Notes: generated from the sequence alone by a model not told the origin. A DNA stretch of 64,000 nt from Lachnospiraceae bacterium (GCA_009911035.1 QXWO01000001.1:1-64000), one strand, 5' to 3'. Positions 6,977 through 15,950 are shown, counted from the first letter of the stretch. Translations and numbers: made by a program.

Positions 6977-7006
6977 TTGACAATTGTCAATTCCAGCGAA
7001 TATAAT
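6977..7006 (+). promoter_or_regulatory. Promoter with a palindrome over its -35 box
   Basis: TTGACA (6977-6982) and TATAAT (7001-7006) are consensus elements 18 bp apart. TTGACAATTGTCAA at 6977-6990 is a perfect 14-bp palindrome starting on the -35 box, so a dimeric repressor could block it. It drives the VanZ-like gene at 7081. Confidence 0.65.
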
Positions 7007-7080
7007 GAAAAATATGACTGTCCTGATTTTACATGGACAGTGTCACTGGTAACAATAGTTGTCTGTATTTGGAGTGGTAA

Positions 7081-7602
7081 ATGAAGAAAAATAGGAAAAA
7101 AACAGGACAGAGGCTGGCGGCGCTGGTTCTGTGGATTATATTTATTTTAATGATAGCGGGGATAACGTTCATTTCTTTCCAGAACGGGGAGGCCACTAAA
7201 GAACTGGGAAGCCTGATTATGGATAAGCTGTCCAGATTCCGGCCCATGCCCGAGGCTTCCACAGGGGAAGAAATGGCGGCCGCTACCTATGGCATGAGAC
7301 AGGGGGGCAGGGCGCTGGCCTTTCTCATGATTGGGATTGTAGGGACGATTACGATTCACGTAAGCTGTTATCGGTGCAACTGGCTGATAAGAACAGGGAT
7401 AACCGCCCTTATTCTGGCGTCAATTGCTTATCTTACGGAGAAATTAAAAATATACATTCCTACAAGGCATTACAGTTATGAGGAAATGATGATAAGCATG
7501 GCAGCAGCAGGCGCGGGATTTTTAGCGGTATCCCTTATTATGCTGCTGGGCAGGATCTTAAAAAGCTTATCCCACCCAAAAGCTACCGGGCACTCTTTAT
7601 AA
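7081..7602 (+). CDS. VanZ-like membrane protein
   Basis: A 173-residue integral membrane protein with helices near 12-32, 78-96, 104-122 and 136-158. The first helix followed by ITFISFQNGEAT resembles VanZ-family proteins, where a short extracellular loop with F-S-x-Q-x-G-E-x-S follows helix 1. The usual second-helix motif R-K-x-x-H-x-x-E is replaced by MRQGGRALAFLM, so the family's conserved basic and acidic residues are partly lost. VanZ itself raises teicoplanin resistance by an unknown route; most relatives have no known role. It has its own strong promoter and its stop overlaps the convergent pyrI stop by six bases. Confidence 0.65.
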   Translation: MKKNRKKTGQRLAALVLWIIFILMIAGITFISFQNGEATKELGSLIMDKLSRFRPMPEASTGEEMAAATYGMRQGGRALAFLMIGIVGTITIHVSCYRCNWLIRTGITALILASIAYLTEKLKIYIPTRHYSYEEMMISMAAAGAGFLAVSLIMLLGRILKSLSHPKATGHSL

Positions 7603-8028
7603 GTGCTCGGTATATTTTTCTTCACAGTATTTGCAGCGGTAGATTTCCTTTTTCTCATCTGACAATACAAAAATGTGGGGAAGTTCCTGCTCAATGGAAG
7701 TGATGCATCTGGGATTCCTGCACCGGATGATGTTTTTGATTTCTTTTGGAAGGAGCAGCTCTTTCTTTGAGACGATTTTCCCGTCTTTGATGACATTGAC
7801 CGTTATGTTATGGTCAATAAATGCCAGTACATCCAGATTAAGCATATTGATATCACATTCCACTTTCAGGATATCCTTCTTCTCCATTTTACTGCTTTTG
7901 GCATTTTTGATGATAGCAACGGTACAGTCCAGCTTGTCAAGCTGGAGATGGTGGTAAAGGGACAGGCTTTTTCCGGCTTTGATATGGTCAAGAACAAAGC
8001 CTTCTTCGATTTTTCCTACGTTAAGCAT
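7597..8028 (-). CDS. pyrI: Aspartate carbamoyltransferase regulatory subunit
   Basis: A 143-residue regulatory chain of aspartate transcarbamoylase. Residues 1-95 form the allosteric nucleotide-binding domain (CTP inhibits, ATP activates in studied enzymes). Residues 96-143 form the zinc domain that contacts the catalytic chain, with Cys103, Cys108, Cys132 and Cys135. It lies 16 bp after pyrB behind an AGGAGG site, so the two are made together in stoichiometric amounts. A PyrI-bearing enzyme is the E. coli type and is also common in Clostridia. The gene converges on the VanZ-like gene. Confidence 0.95.
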   Translation of the reverse strand: MLNVGKIEEGFVLDHIKAGKSLSLYHHLQLDKLDCTVAIIKNAKSSKMEKKDILKVECDINMLNLDVLAFIDHNITVNVIKDGKIVSKKELLLPKEIKNIIRCRNPRCITSIEQELPHIFVLSDEKKEIYRCKYCEEKYTEHL

Positions 8029-8044
8029 ATTTTGAATCCTCCTG

Positions 8045-8953
8045 TTAAATTTCCAGTAATGTTAAGATAAGAGCCATTCTTACATAGACCCCGTACTGCA
8101 CCTGTTTAAAGTATGCGGCCCGGGGATCGTCGTCCACCTCCACAGAAATCTCATTGACTCTGGGAAGGGGGTGGAGCACAAGCATGTCAGGTTTAGCCAG
8201 CTTCATCTTGGCCTTGTCAAGAATATAGAAGTCTTTTAACCGCACATAATCTTCCTCATTGAAAAAGCGTTCCTTCTGTACCCTTGTCATGTAAAGCATG
8301 TCAAGCTTTGGCATAATGTTTTCCAGGCGGATGACTTCCTCATAGGGGATGTTTTTTTCTTTGAGCATTTCGGTCACATAATCAGGAACCATAAGCTCCC
8401 TTGGTGAAATAAAGATGAATTTAATGCCTTCATAACGCACCAGGGCGTTGATTAGGGAATGTACGGTACGCCCAAATTTTAAGTCCCCGCAAAGACCGAT
8501 GGTAAAGTGGTCAAGCCGCCCCTTCAGGGAACGGATGGTCAGAAGGTCAGTCAGTGTCTGGGTAGGATGCTGGTGCCCGCCGTCCCCGGCATTGATAACG
8601 GGGATAGAAGACTTACCGGCAGCAACCATGGGTGCCCCTTCCTTGGGATGGCGCATGGCACAGATGTCGGCAAAGCAGGAAATGACCCGGATGGTGTCGG
8701 ATACGCTTTCCCCTTTGGCGGCAGAAGAGGACCCGGCATCGGAAAAGCCGATCACCTGTCCGCCTAAATTCAGCATGGCAGATTCGAAGCTCAATCTTGT
8801 GCGGGTGCTGGGTTCGTAAAAGCAGGTGGCAAGTATTTTGCCTGCACAGGCATGGGCATATTTGTCCGTGTTTGCCTCAATATCGTTAGCAAGGTCAAAA
8901 AGCCTGTCAAGTTCTTCCACAGAAAAATCCAGAGGATTCATTAGATGTCTCAT
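8045..8953 (-). CDS. pyrB: Aspartate carbamoyltransferase catalytic subunit
   Basis: A 302-residue enzyme that joins carbamoyl phosphate and aspartate to carbamoyl aspartate, the first committed step of pyrimidine synthesis. The phosphate-binding STRTRLSF is at 49-56, HPTQTLTD near the middle and HPLPR near residue 265. The start at 8953 is chosen because GGAGTAACGATT precedes it; the in-frame ATG at 8971 overlaps the terminator-like T run. pyrI follows. A 12-bp hairpin with a T run lies between the promoter side and the ribosome binding site, suggesting transcription attenuation by pyrimidine supply. Confidence 0.97.
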   Translation of the reverse strand: MRHLMNPLDFSVEELDRLFDLANDIEANTDKYAHACAGKILATCFYEPSTRTRLSFESAMLNLGGQVIGFSDAGSSSAAKGESVSDTIRVISCFADICAMRHPKEGAPMVAAGKSSIPVINAGDGGHQHPTQTLTDLLTIRSLKGRLDHFTIGLCGDLKFGRTVHSLINALVRYEGIKFIFISPRELMVPDYVTEMLKEKNIPYEEVIRLENIMPKLDMLYMTRVQKERFFNEEDYVRLKDFYILDKAKMKLAKPDMLVLHPLPRVNEISVEVDDDPRAAYFKQVQYGVYVRMALILTLLEI

Positions 8954-8971
8954 AATCGTTACTCCTTCCAT

Positions 8972-9002
8972 AAAAAATCGAAGAGGGGTTCTCTTCGATT
9001 TT
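8972..9002 (-). promoter_or_regulatory. Attenuator-like hairpin in the pyrBI leader
   Basis: On the minus strand a perfect 12-bp stem (8991-9002 with 8974-8985, 5-nt loop) is followed by six T, and the pyrB ribosome binding site begins within about 10 bp. This is a complete intrinsic terminator placed in the leader, as in enterobacterial pyrBI where UTP level sets read-through. I see no PyrR-binding sequence, and the leader peptide is not obvious. Confidence 0.7.
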
Positions 9003-9011
9003 GTTTAACGT

Positions 9012-9045
9012 AAGGATAGCCCGCGAAGCGTGCTATCCGTTGTTT
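9012..9045 (+). repeat. Dispersed palindromic repeat, GGATAGC type
   Basis: GGATAGC pairs with GCTATCC across a core containing GCGAAGC. A near-identical copy lies at 38297-38331. It sits in the pyrBI leader region. Confidence 0.6.
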
Positions 9046-9046
9046 C

Positions 9047-9081
9047 AATAAGCTGTCTCGCGAAGCGTATCTGTGTTTATT
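9047..9081 (+). repeat. Dispersed palindromic repeat, AAGCTGTC type, degenerate
   Basis: AAGCTGTCTCGCGAAGCG then a degraded right arm and TGTTTATT. Best full match to it is at 53845-53880. It abuts the stop codon of the nitroreductase gene. Confidence 0.55.
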
Positions 9082-9622
9082 AACTTTGAAATGTCAATAA
9101 CTCCTCCACAGGTTTCCTTCTGGGAGCCGCAGGTTCTTCATCGGGATATCCTACAGGAATCAGCGCCGCCAGCTCTCTTTCCTCTGGGATATTTAAATAG
9201 GAAGCCGCTTTTTCTTCATCAAAGATCCCCATGATGACGCTTCCCAGTCCCTTTTCATAAGCCGCCAGACAAAATGCTTCACAGGCAGCGCCGGCATCAA
9301 ACATCTGCCAGGAACCTTCCTTGGAAGTGGAATAGGAGCCATCGCGCTCAAAGCCGCTCCTGCCTTTGATAAAGGTAACGGCAACAAGAAGAGGCGCATT
9401 TTGGATGATTTCTCCGTTTCTTTGGTAAGCGGATGTGCATTCAGCTCCAATCTTGTCTTTTAAATCACCTTCAACAGCAATATAACGGGTAATCTGTGTG
9501 TGTTTCCAACTGGGGGAATAGGATGCAGTTTCAATGATTTCTGAAAGCAATGCATGATCTACGGGTTCGGATTTGAATTTACGGATACTTCTACGTCCTT
9601 TGATACATTCTTTTGCAGTCAT
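9080..9622 (-). CDS. Nitroreductase-family flavoprotein
   Basis: A 180-residue FMN-dependent oxidoreductase of the nitroreductase fold. It begins MTAKECIKGRRSIRKFKSEP, with the family's RRSIRxF phosphate-contacting motif at 10-15, then SPSWKHTQ near 42-49 in place of the common APS-x-x-N-x-Q, and GLGSVIMGIF near 131-140. Such enzymes reduce nitro, quinone or other acceptors using NAD(P)H; the substrate is not predictable. The start at 9622 follows AGGAGTGTGCCT; a longer frame to 9733 would run through the promoter and has no ribosome binding site. It is transcribed away from the BlaR1-like gene from its own promoter at 9653-9681. Confidence 0.88.
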   Translation of the reverse strand: MTAKECIKGRRSIRKFKSEPVDHALLSEIIETASYSPSWKHTQITRYIAVEGDLKDKIGAECTSAYQRNGEIIQNAPLLVAVTFIKGRSGFERDGSYSTSKEGSWQMFDAGAACEAFCLAAYEKGLGSVIMGIFDEEKAASYLNIPEERELAALIPVGYPDEEPAAPRRKPVEELLTFQS

Positions 9623-9652
9623 AGGCACACTCCTGTCTAATATTTTATAGGA

Positions 9653-9681
9653 ATTATAACATACCCCATTCATTCTTTCAA
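9653..9681 (-). promoter_or_regulatory. Promoter of the nitroreductase gene
   Basis: On the minus strand TTGAAA (9676-9681) and TATAAT (9653-9658) are 17 bp apart, with a TG two bases before the -10 box. Confidence 0.65.
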
Positions 9682-9709
9682 TGTAATTCCTACGGGATTC
9701 ACGGAAGTT

Positions 9710-9785
9710 TATACTACAAAAAAAGGTTGCCAATACTATAAGACTGTGGTAGTATAAATAAAAGATATACTACTACAGTCTTATA
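9710..9785. promoter_or_regulatory. BlaI/MecI-like operator overlapping the M56-gene promoter
   Basis: Arms of 20 bp at 9737-9756 and 9766-9785 are inverted copies with one mismatch and a 9-bp spacer; each holds TACTAC or its complement. A further TATACTACA lies at 9710-9718. TACTACA is the half-site core of BlaI/MecI operators. A promoter, TTGCCA at 9727-9732 and TAGTAT at 9750-9755 with 17 bp between, overlaps the left arm, so a bound dimer would block it. Confidence 0.6.
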
Positions 9786-9792
9786 CTATGGT

Positions 9793-9853
9793 AAGTTGCC
9801 CCGTAAAGCATTTGTTATAATAAGCAGCATCGCAAAGTGGGACGGCGTTTGTT
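9793..9853 (+). repeat. Two dispersed palindromic repeats in a leader
   Basis: A partial copy at 9793-9816 (AAGTTGCCCCGTAAAGC then TTTGTT) is followed by a fuller one at 9822-9853 (AAGCAGCATCGCAAAGTGGG then a GGCGTTTGTT end). Both fall in the 5' leader of the M56 gene. Confidence 0.5.
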
Positions 9854-9867
9854 GGAGGGCGTATTTT

Positions 9868-12800
9868 ATGTTTTTCTTGCAGAAAAGTATTCAGGGAGCA
9901 GTGATGATACTGGTGATTGTGGTAATACGTGCACTGTTTATCAATAAACTGCCTAAAAGAACATTTTTAATATTATGGGCGGCTGCGGTATTCTGCCTGC
10001 TCTTTCCTTTTTCCATAAAGTCAAGATTCAGCATTTATTCCCTTATGGAAAAGGAGGGAACTGCCATTACGGAAGTGTTTCTCTACAAGGCTGCGTCCGG
10101 TTTTTTGCCGGATCAGGAAGAAGGAACAGGAATGGGGGCTGTTGCTGGAAGGGAAATGCCGTCCCAGGAGGGACATTTTACAGCCGGCATGAAAGGTCTG
10201 CCCAAAGGAGCGAAACAAGAGGCGGAAAGCCTTACAGAAGAAGGGAACATCCAGAGGAAAGAAAATGTGGAGCGCCCTGCAGGAGGCTGGGCACTTTTGC
10301 GGAATCTGGGGCAGCCTGGTCTGTGGAGGTGCCTGTGGGCGCTGGGGGCTGTGTTATGTGCCGGATATTTTGGCATGGCATATTTCAGGGGCCGACGGAT
10401 TTTTGCCGTGTCCCTGCCTGTAAAAAATGAGACGGCGGATAAATGGCTGGCAGCCCATACTTTAAGAAGAAAGATCACCATCCGCCAGTCCGGCTGTGTA
10501 TCGGCGCCTCTTACCTATGGGATTTTCTCCCCGGTTATTTTAATACCGGAAAATACGGACTGGGAAAGGAAAGAAAGGGTACAGATGCAGACCCGGGAAG
10601 GCGGTTTTGAAGGCCCAGGGAGTCTGCCGGGGATGGGCTGGGAACTAAGTCTGTGTCTGGAACATGAGTTTGTGCATATTAAGCGTTTGGATGGACTTAC
10701 GAAGCTGATACTGATTGCGGCCTTATGCCTCCACTGGTTTAATCCGCTGGTGTGGGTAATGGTAGTACTTGCCAACAGGGATCTGGAATTGTCCTGCGAC
10801 GAGGCGGTAGTGTGGTTGTTTGGCGAGCAGGTAAAGTCAGCCTATGCAAGGACATTGATCCATATGGAGGAAATCAAAAGCGGATGCCTGCCTTTATGCA
10901 GTAATTTTAGTAAAAACGCGATAGAAGAAAGGATAACTGCGATTATGAAAATAAAAAAAATTTCCCTGTTTACTGCAGCGGCAGGAGTGCTTTTGGTTAT
11001 GGGCATAACCATCGGCTTTGCTACCCGGGCGGCAGGCAAAGGGGAGGTAAAGACGGACTGTGTGAAAGATTTTCTGGGAAGCGGTTATACACAGGAAGAA
11101 GCCGGAATGCTGGAGGCATTGTGGTTTGAGGATTATGAAAATATGACGGTAACGGATTTCCAGGAAAAGGCATGGACGCTTACTGACAGCCGGAAATATC
11201 TTTATCTGGAAGAACGCTTATCCAATACGGCCATTGAATATGAGCAGAATGAAATAGGCGGAGAACCTAATGCATTCTGGGAATATTTTAAGTATATATA
11301 TGAACCTTTGACGGCAGAAAAGTGGCAGGCCAGGGAGTTTGGCGGCTATGCCAGAAAAGATTTGGCAACATCGGAGCATCCCGCTTTTCCTCAAGCAGAT
11401 CTGGAATATTTTTTGACTCTGTCTGTTTTAAAACCAGAGGAACTGACGGTGAAAGAATATAATGATACCCGCCTTATGGCAGTCAGGGACCTGCAGGAAT
11501 TCTGGCAGCAGCGGACCGTTCAGGAATTAGCAGATGAAGAAGGCATGGAGAAGATGCTTTCTGATGCAATCAAGGAGATTGAAAACAGGAGAAGTTCAAA
11601 AAAGCTGGCGGTATCCATTGATTACTACTTTAATCCGGCTGATGTCAGCCATGTTCTTATGGAGGAGGATGAAAAAACAGCAGATATCACCCTTCCAGAG
11701 GCAGAGTATAATGAGAATGGGGCAGGCGGCGATGGGGAGAAACCCTATAAGGAAGAAAATGAATGGGAACATAGACAGTATCCTTACGGAACCAGAGAGG
11801 ATTATGATTCCCTGCTTGCGCTGGGGATGCAGGATTATGAGAATATGACTCTTGCAGCGTTTAATGACATGTTACTGGACTGGTGCAACCGTAACCCGGA
11901 AGCTATGGAGCGCGTCGGAACGGATGTATTTAAAGAGGATTATCAGGTGGAGCTTACGGAGGAAGAAAAACGTTTTGCGGCCCTGACGGTACAGCTTTCC
12001 CGCTTTGAAAACGCTGCCCGTATTAAAGGCCTGCAAACCGGGGAACAAGAGGAAGACCCATGGTGGGGCGGATTCAACTATATGGAGGCAGAAGAAGGCA
12101 TGTGGTGCCGTCTGTATTTCCAGTTTTCTTATCATATTTCGGATAAGACCCAGGTGACGGTAGGGGAGCGGGACCGCTGTATTGAGGACATGATGGCGCG
12201 TATTTTATCGTTCTGGCAGGAAACAGAGCTGGAAGAACGGATAAAGTTAAGTGAAGAAGAAGCAGAAAGCCTGTTTGAAACATGGGCGGAGGAATGCAGC
12301 AGCGGAGCAGTTACAATTAAGACAGACAAAGACCGTATTCAGTATGAGACTACGGATGAACGGAAGTATCATACAGGTGGTCAGGCTTATCTGGGGACAG
12401 TAAGCACAAATGGGGGCCTGAAATATTATCTCAGTGCGGATGCCCAGAAGAACAATTCCAAATATTTTCATCTGACAGTGGATAACCATACAGAGAAAGA
12501 GATTTCAGGCATTGCCTATGCCATGCTGGCCTATAACGGTAAGGGAGAGCCTCTGGAGGTTTACTGGTTTTTTATGGATTCAGGCAAACCTGCCAGCTAT
12601 GAATGTATCGTGGAAGAACAGTACATGATCGGGCCGGGAGAAACCCTTTCAAATGAGGGGGGATGGTCGATCTGCGATTTGGAAAGCCCCTGGGGGCTGA
12701 TTGATTTAAACAGATATGGAGAGGACTACAGGGTGGCATATGTGTTAAGCTGTATCACCCAAATTACCTTTGAGGACGGTACACAGTGGACCAACCCGGA

Positions 12801-12897
12801 TTATGAAAGCTGGCGGGCAGAGTACTGCGGAAAGCAGGTCCCCCAATCTGCTTTGTCGGAATACAGCCGGCAGGAATATGAAATTTTTGTCTTGTAA
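9868..12897 (+). CDS. BlaR1-like M56 metallopeptidase with long C-terminal extension
   Basis: A 1009-residue membrane protein. Residues 1-400 are the M56 (BlaR1/MecR1) part: N-terminal helices, a variable loop, then the zinc site H266-EFV-H270 and ELSCDEAVV further on, ending in a helix near 368-390 (LFTAAAGVLLVMGITIGFA). In BlaR1 this domain cleaves or triggers loss of the repressor BlaI. Instead of a beta-lactam-binding domain, about 600 extracytoplasmic residues follow. They contain two copies of a DYENMT motif (near 421 and 655) in similar surroundings and a C-terminal strand-rich domain. The start at 9868 follows GGAGGG. No BlaI gene is adjacent, although the promoter carries a BlaI-like operator. 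The ligand is unknown. Confidence 0.85.
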   Translation: MFFLQKSIQGAVMILVIVVIRALFINKLPKRTFLILWAAAVFCLLFPFSIKSRFSIYSLMEKEGTAITEVFLYKAASGFLPDQEEGTGMGAVAGREMPSQEGHFTAGMKGLPKGAKQEAESLTEEGNIQRKENVERPAGGWALLRNLGQPGLWRCLWALGAVLCAGYFGMAYFRGRRIFAVSLPVKNETADKWLAAHTLRRKITIRQSGCVSAPLTYGIFSPVILIPENTDWERKERVQMQTREGGFEGPGSLPGMGWELSLCLEHEFVHIKRLDGLTKLILIAALCLHWFNPLVWVMVVLANRDLELSCDEAVVWLFGEQVKSAYARTLIHMEEIKSGCLPLCSNFSKNAIEERITAIMKIKKISLFTAAAGVLLVMGITIGFATRAAGKGEVKTDCVKDFLGSGYTQEEAGMLEALWFEDYENMTVTDFQEKAWTLTDSRKYLYLEERLSNTAIEYEQNEIGGEPNAFWEYFKYIYEPLTAEKWQAREFGGYARKDLATSEHPAFPQADLEYFLTLSVLKPEELTVKEYNDTRLMAVRDLQEFWQQRTVQELADEEGMEKMLSDAIKEIENRRSSKKLAVSIDYYFNPADVSHVLMEEDEKTADITLPEAEYNENGAGGDGEKPYKEENEWEHRQYPYGTREDYDSLLALGMQDYENMTLAAFNDMLLDWCNRNPEAMERVGTDVFKEDYQVELTEEEKRFAALTVQLSRFENAARIKGLQTGEQEEDPWWGGFNYMEAEEGMWCRLYFQFSYHISDKTQVTVGERDRCIEDMMARILSFWQETELEERIKLSEEEAESLFETWAEECSSGAVTIKTDKDRIQYETTDERKYHTGGQAYLGTVSTNGGLKYYLSADAQKNNSKYFHLTVDNHTEKEISGIAYAMLAYNGKGEPLEVYWFFMDSGKPASYECIVEEQYMIGPGETLSNEGGWSICDLESPWGLIDLNRYGEDYRVAYVLSCITQITFEDGTQWTNPDYESWRAEYCGKQVPQSALSEYSRQEYEIFVL

Positions 12898-13073
12898 GCA
12901 ACCGTAAAGACTGGCCAGATTGTTTTTTACAGAAAACTGTCTTTTAGAGCGTGTCAGTTTGAGGCGTATGGTTTAGGTGTTTGCAGGGCGGAAAGAATAG
13001 AATCACGGAATCCTTGCATTATACGGAAGAATTTAGTATACTGACAAAAAGAAAACAGAAGGAGACAAATGCT

Positions 13074-13451
13074 ATGGCAGCAGAATTTACCGAGAAAAAA
13101 AGATGGTTGTTCTTCGGACTTCCCTTTACGTTTACAAAATATATTGTGAAGGAAAATATGATCACCATAGACAGCGGTTTCTTAAGTAAAGTAGAAAATG
13201 ACTGTTATATGTACAAAGTACAGGATGTGGAGCTGATCACCTCTCTGATGGAGAGGATTTTCGGTCTGGGAACGGTAGTGTGCTATACAGGAGATACTAC
13301 GCACCCAAGGCTGGATCTGGTGCATATTAAGAACGCCAAAGAGGTTAAGAATTTTATTCTTGAGGCTTCGGAGCAGGCAAGAATGAAGCGGCGTACACTG
13401 AATACACTGGACATTGGCGCGGACGTAGAAGAAATGGACGGGGATGAATAG
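13074..13451 (+). CDS. Small PH-domain (bPH2-type) protein
   Basis: A 125-residue protein made almost wholly of one bacterial PH-like domain: strands through WLFFGLPFTFTKYIVKEN, then VQDVELITSLMERIFGLGTV and the closing helix after HIKNAKEVKNFILEA. Such domains occur in membrane-associated proteins of unknown function (YdbS/YdbT group), but here there is no membrane helix, so it is likely cytoplasmic. The start at 13074 follows AAGGAGACAAATGCT; an earlier in-frame ATG at 12981 lacks a ribosome binding site. It is a single-gene unit ended by the terminator at 13495. Confidence 0.7.
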   Translation: MAAEFTEKKRWLFFGLPFTFTKYIVKENMITIDSGFLSKVENDCYMYKVQDVELITSLMERIFGLGTVVCYTGDTTHPRLDLVHIKNAKEVKNFILEASEQARMKRRTLNTLDIGADVEEMDGDE

Positions 13452-13494
13452 GGATTGAATGTATAGGTCAGATTTCCCGGATGAAAGCAGTATG

Positions 13495-13521
13495 AGCGGT
13501 ATGAGGAATCATACCGCTTTT
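13495..13521 (+). terminator. Rho-independent terminator
   Basis: AGCGGTATGA (13495-13504) pairs perfectly with TCATACCGCT (13509-13518) over a GGAA loop, then TTT. It ends the PH-domain gene. Confidence 0.8.
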
Positions 13522-13595
13522 ATTACAATATACTGTCCTGCGCAGGTGACGGCGTTGGTCGACATAAGGATGTCTGGCAAAACGCTCTTTGGCTG

Positions 13596-14012
13596 CTACA
13601 TTTTATCCTGTCTGGAAGGAGTACTGCTTAACAGGTGTTCAAACAGCAGTCCGGCCAGAAACCAGTTGGGGAAGAAATCAAGGCGCACGATTTTTTTGAT
13701 GTGCCAGCGGGAGTGCTCATAGTTCCAGGGGCAGGCTTTGTGCTTATCCAGAAGGGAGCCGGAGAGGAATTCCATGGCGAAAATACACAGGGCGTAGATG
13801 CTTCCCCGAAGATAAGAGGGAATATTTTTAAGGGCCTGGAAAACCGGGTATAAAAGGCAGGCACTGCCATAAATGGGAAACATCCACAGGGAGGTCTGGC
13901 CCATAAGCCGCATGTCCCTTTTTTGTAAGGACAGGAGGGCGGTAAATATGATTTCAAGGCACCAGCCAAGGAGCCCGCATTTGAAAAAGTTTTTAAGCAA
14001 TGTTTTCATCAT
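13596..14012 (-). CDS. PF06541-type putative permease, short
   Basis: A membrane protein of about 138 residues in the family named putative ABC-transporter type IV (CmpB). Family features are visible: GLLGWCLEIIFTALLS, LMGQTSLWMFPIYGSACLLY, a Pro-Trp-Asn-Tyr near 108 and the closing FFPNWFLAGLLFEHL. Transport has not been shown for the family; no ATPase or substrate-binding gene lies nearby. The ATG at 14012 is preferred to a TTG at 14051, although no strong ribosome binding site is seen for either. It is divergent from folC, the two starts being about 60 bp apart. A longer paralogue is at 38347. Confidence 0.75.
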   Translation of the reverse strand: MMKTLLKNFFKCGLLGWCLEIIFTALLSLQKRDMRLMGQTSLWMFPIYGSACLLYPVFQALKNIPSYLRGSIYALCIFAMEFLSGSLLDKHKACPWNYEHSRWHIKKIVRLDFFPNWFLAGLLFEHLLSSTPSRQDKM

Positions 14013-14071
14013 GCTATCAGTATGGGAAAAATAAGGATATTTATGCACCAATTATAGAAAGGAAAAAACAG

Positions 14072-15412
14072 ATGACCTACAGACAGGCTATGGATTATAT
14101 AGAAGAACTGGGGAAGCTGGGAAGCGTGATGGGGCTTGCCAGTATGGAAAATTTATGTGAAAAGCTTGGAAATCCCCAGCAGGATCTTTCCTTTATCCAT
14201 ATTGCGGGAACAAATGGAAAGGGTTCTGTGCTGGCATTTCTTTCAGAAATCTTAAAGGCGGCAGGATACCGCACAGGGAGGTATCTGTCGCCTGTTATTT
14301 TTGAATATAGGGAAAGGATGCAGGTAAACGGAAAAAATATCAGCCAGAAAGACCTTTGCAGGCTGATGACAGACATGAAGGAAATCTGTCAGGAACTTAT
14401 AAAGGAAGGCAGGCCGCAGCCAACCGCTTTTGAGGTGGAGACGGCAATGGCATTCCAGTATTTTAAAGAAAAAAATTGTCAGATCGTCGTTTTAGAGACA
14501 GGCATGGGAGGGCTTCTTGATGCAACCAATATTATTCCAAGCCCGCTGGTAACGGTTTTTACAGCCATTGGATTTGACCACATGAAAGTACTTGGCGGCA
14601 CTCTTAAGGAAATCGCCCAGAATAAAGCGGGCATCATGAAGCCCGGTACGCTGGCGGCAGCCCTAAAAGGGGAGAGGGAGGTCATGGAGGTTTTAGAAGG
14701 GAAGGCGAAGGAACTGAAAGTGCCTCTTTATACTGCCGATCCGGCGCAGGCGCGGGGAATCAGGCGTAGTCCTGGAAAGCAGGTTTTTTCCTACAAGAAT
14801 TATAAAAATATTACCATCCGCCTGGGAGGAGTCTACCAGATCGACAACGCAGTCCTTGCCCTGACCGCCGCAGAGCTGCTAAAGCAGGCGGGATTTCCCA
14901 TTCCCGAAAAAGCGGTTTACCAGGGATTTGCAAGCGCTTTGTGGCCGGGACGCTTTCAGGTGCTTGGGAAAGATCCCTGTTTTATTGCGGACGGCGCCCA
15001 CAACTGGCAGGGGGCAGTACGGCTTAGGGAATCCTTGCAGTTTTATTTTACAAACAGAAGAATTATATATATAATAGGTGTGTTGAGGGATAAGGACCAG
15101 GACAAAATCCTGCAGGAACTTTGTCCCTTGGCTTCGCAGGTGCTGACCATCCCCACAAAAGGGGAGAGGGGGCTTTCCTCCTATGAACTGGCAGTGAAGG
15201 CAAAGGAGTATCACGACAATGTGAGCGCCCTTGATAGTGTACAGGAGGCAGTGGAGCTTGCTTATCTTCTGGCAGATAAGGACACGGTCATTACAGCCTT
15301 TGGCTCATTGTCTTATCTGGGAGAACTGATAAAAGTGGTGGAAAAGTGCACTGCCCCAGAAGGCAGAAAGGATATCAGGAGAGATTCACATGGTAAACAG
15401 AGAGAAAATTGA
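14072..15412 (+). CDS. folC: Bifunctional folylpolyglutamate / dihydrofolate synthase
   Basis: A 446-residue Mur-ligase-fold enzyme that adds glutamate to dihydropteroate and then to folates, using ATP. The P-loop GTNGKGS is at 46-52 and the family's [15 protein letters not shown] lies near 140-154; ADGAHNW near the C-terminal third is the ADP-binding Mur-ligase signature. GAAAGG precedes the ATG at 14072. The end overlaps folE by 23 bp, so folC is the first gene of the folate operon folC-folE-folP-folBK. Length is normal. Confidence 0.95.
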   Translation: MTYRQAMDYIEELGKLGSVMGLASMENLCEKLGNPQQDLSFIHIAGTNGKGSVLAFLSEILKAAGYRTGRYLSPVIFEYRERMQVNGKNISQKDLCRLMTDMKEICQELIKEGRPQPTAFEVETAMAFQYFKEKNCQIVVLETGMGGLLDATNIIPSPLVTVFTAIGFDHMKVLGGTLKEIAQNKAGIMKPGTLAAALKGEREVMEVLEGKAKELKVPLYTADPAQARGIRRSPGKQVFSYKNYKNITIRLGGVYQIDNAVLALTAAELLKQAGFPIPEKAVYQGFASALWPGRFQVLGKDPCFIADGAHNWQGAVRLRESLQFYFTNRRIIYIIGVLRDKDQDKILQELCPLASQVLTIPTKGERGLSSYELAVKAKEYHDNVSALDSVQEAVELAYLLADKDTVITAFGSLSYLGELIKVVEKCTAPEGRKDIRRDSHGKQREN

Positions 15413-15944
15413 GGAAGCTGTCAGACTTCTTTTGGAAGGAATCGGCGAGGATGCCGGCCGGGAAGGGCTTAGGGAGACCCCGGGGCGGGTGGCAAGGATG
15501 TATGAAGAAATTTTTGCAGGGATGGAGGCTTCGGCAGGAGAACATTTGGCAAAAACCTTCACTGCTGAAAATAACGAGATGATAATAGAAAAGGATATTA
15601 CCTTCTATTCCGTCTGCGAGCATCACATGATGCCTTTTTACGGGAAAGTGCATATCGGCTATATTCCTGACGGAAAAGTGGCAGGAATAAGCAAACTGGC
15701 CCGGACTGTCGAGGTTTTTGCGCGAAGACTCCAGATACAGGAGAAGATGACTGCCCAGACAGCAGATGCCATTATGGAGCATTTAAGGCCCAAAGGGGTG
15801 ATCGTCCTTGTGGAAGCAGAACATATGTGCATGACTATGCGGGGCGTGAAAAAGCCCGGAAGCCGTACGGTGACGATGGTTTCCAGGGGGGAATTTGAGG
15901 AAAATGAAATATTAAAGAACAGATTTCTTTCACTGGTAAGATAA
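15390..15944 (+). CDS. folE: GTP cyclohydrolase I
   Basis: A 184-residue enzyme that converts GTP to dihydroneopterin triphosphate, the first step of the pterin branch of folate synthesis. Zinc ligands Cys76, His79 and Cys147 are present, as are the CEHHMMPF and [18 protein letters not shown] signatures. It overlaps the folC end by 23 bp with AGGAGAGATTCAC before the ATG. The following 100 bp before folP contain a GC-rich hairpin but no T run. Confidence 0.97.
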   Translation: MVNREKIEEAVRLLLEGIGEDAGREGLRETPGRVARMYEEIFAGMEASAGEHLAKTFTAENNEMIIEKDITFYSVCEHHMMPFYGKVHIGYIPDGKVAGISKLARTVEVFARRLQIQEKMTAQTADAIMEHLRPKGVIVLVEAEHMCMTMRGVKKPGSRTVTMVSRGEFEENEILKNRFLSLVR

Positions 15945-15950
15945 ATAAGG

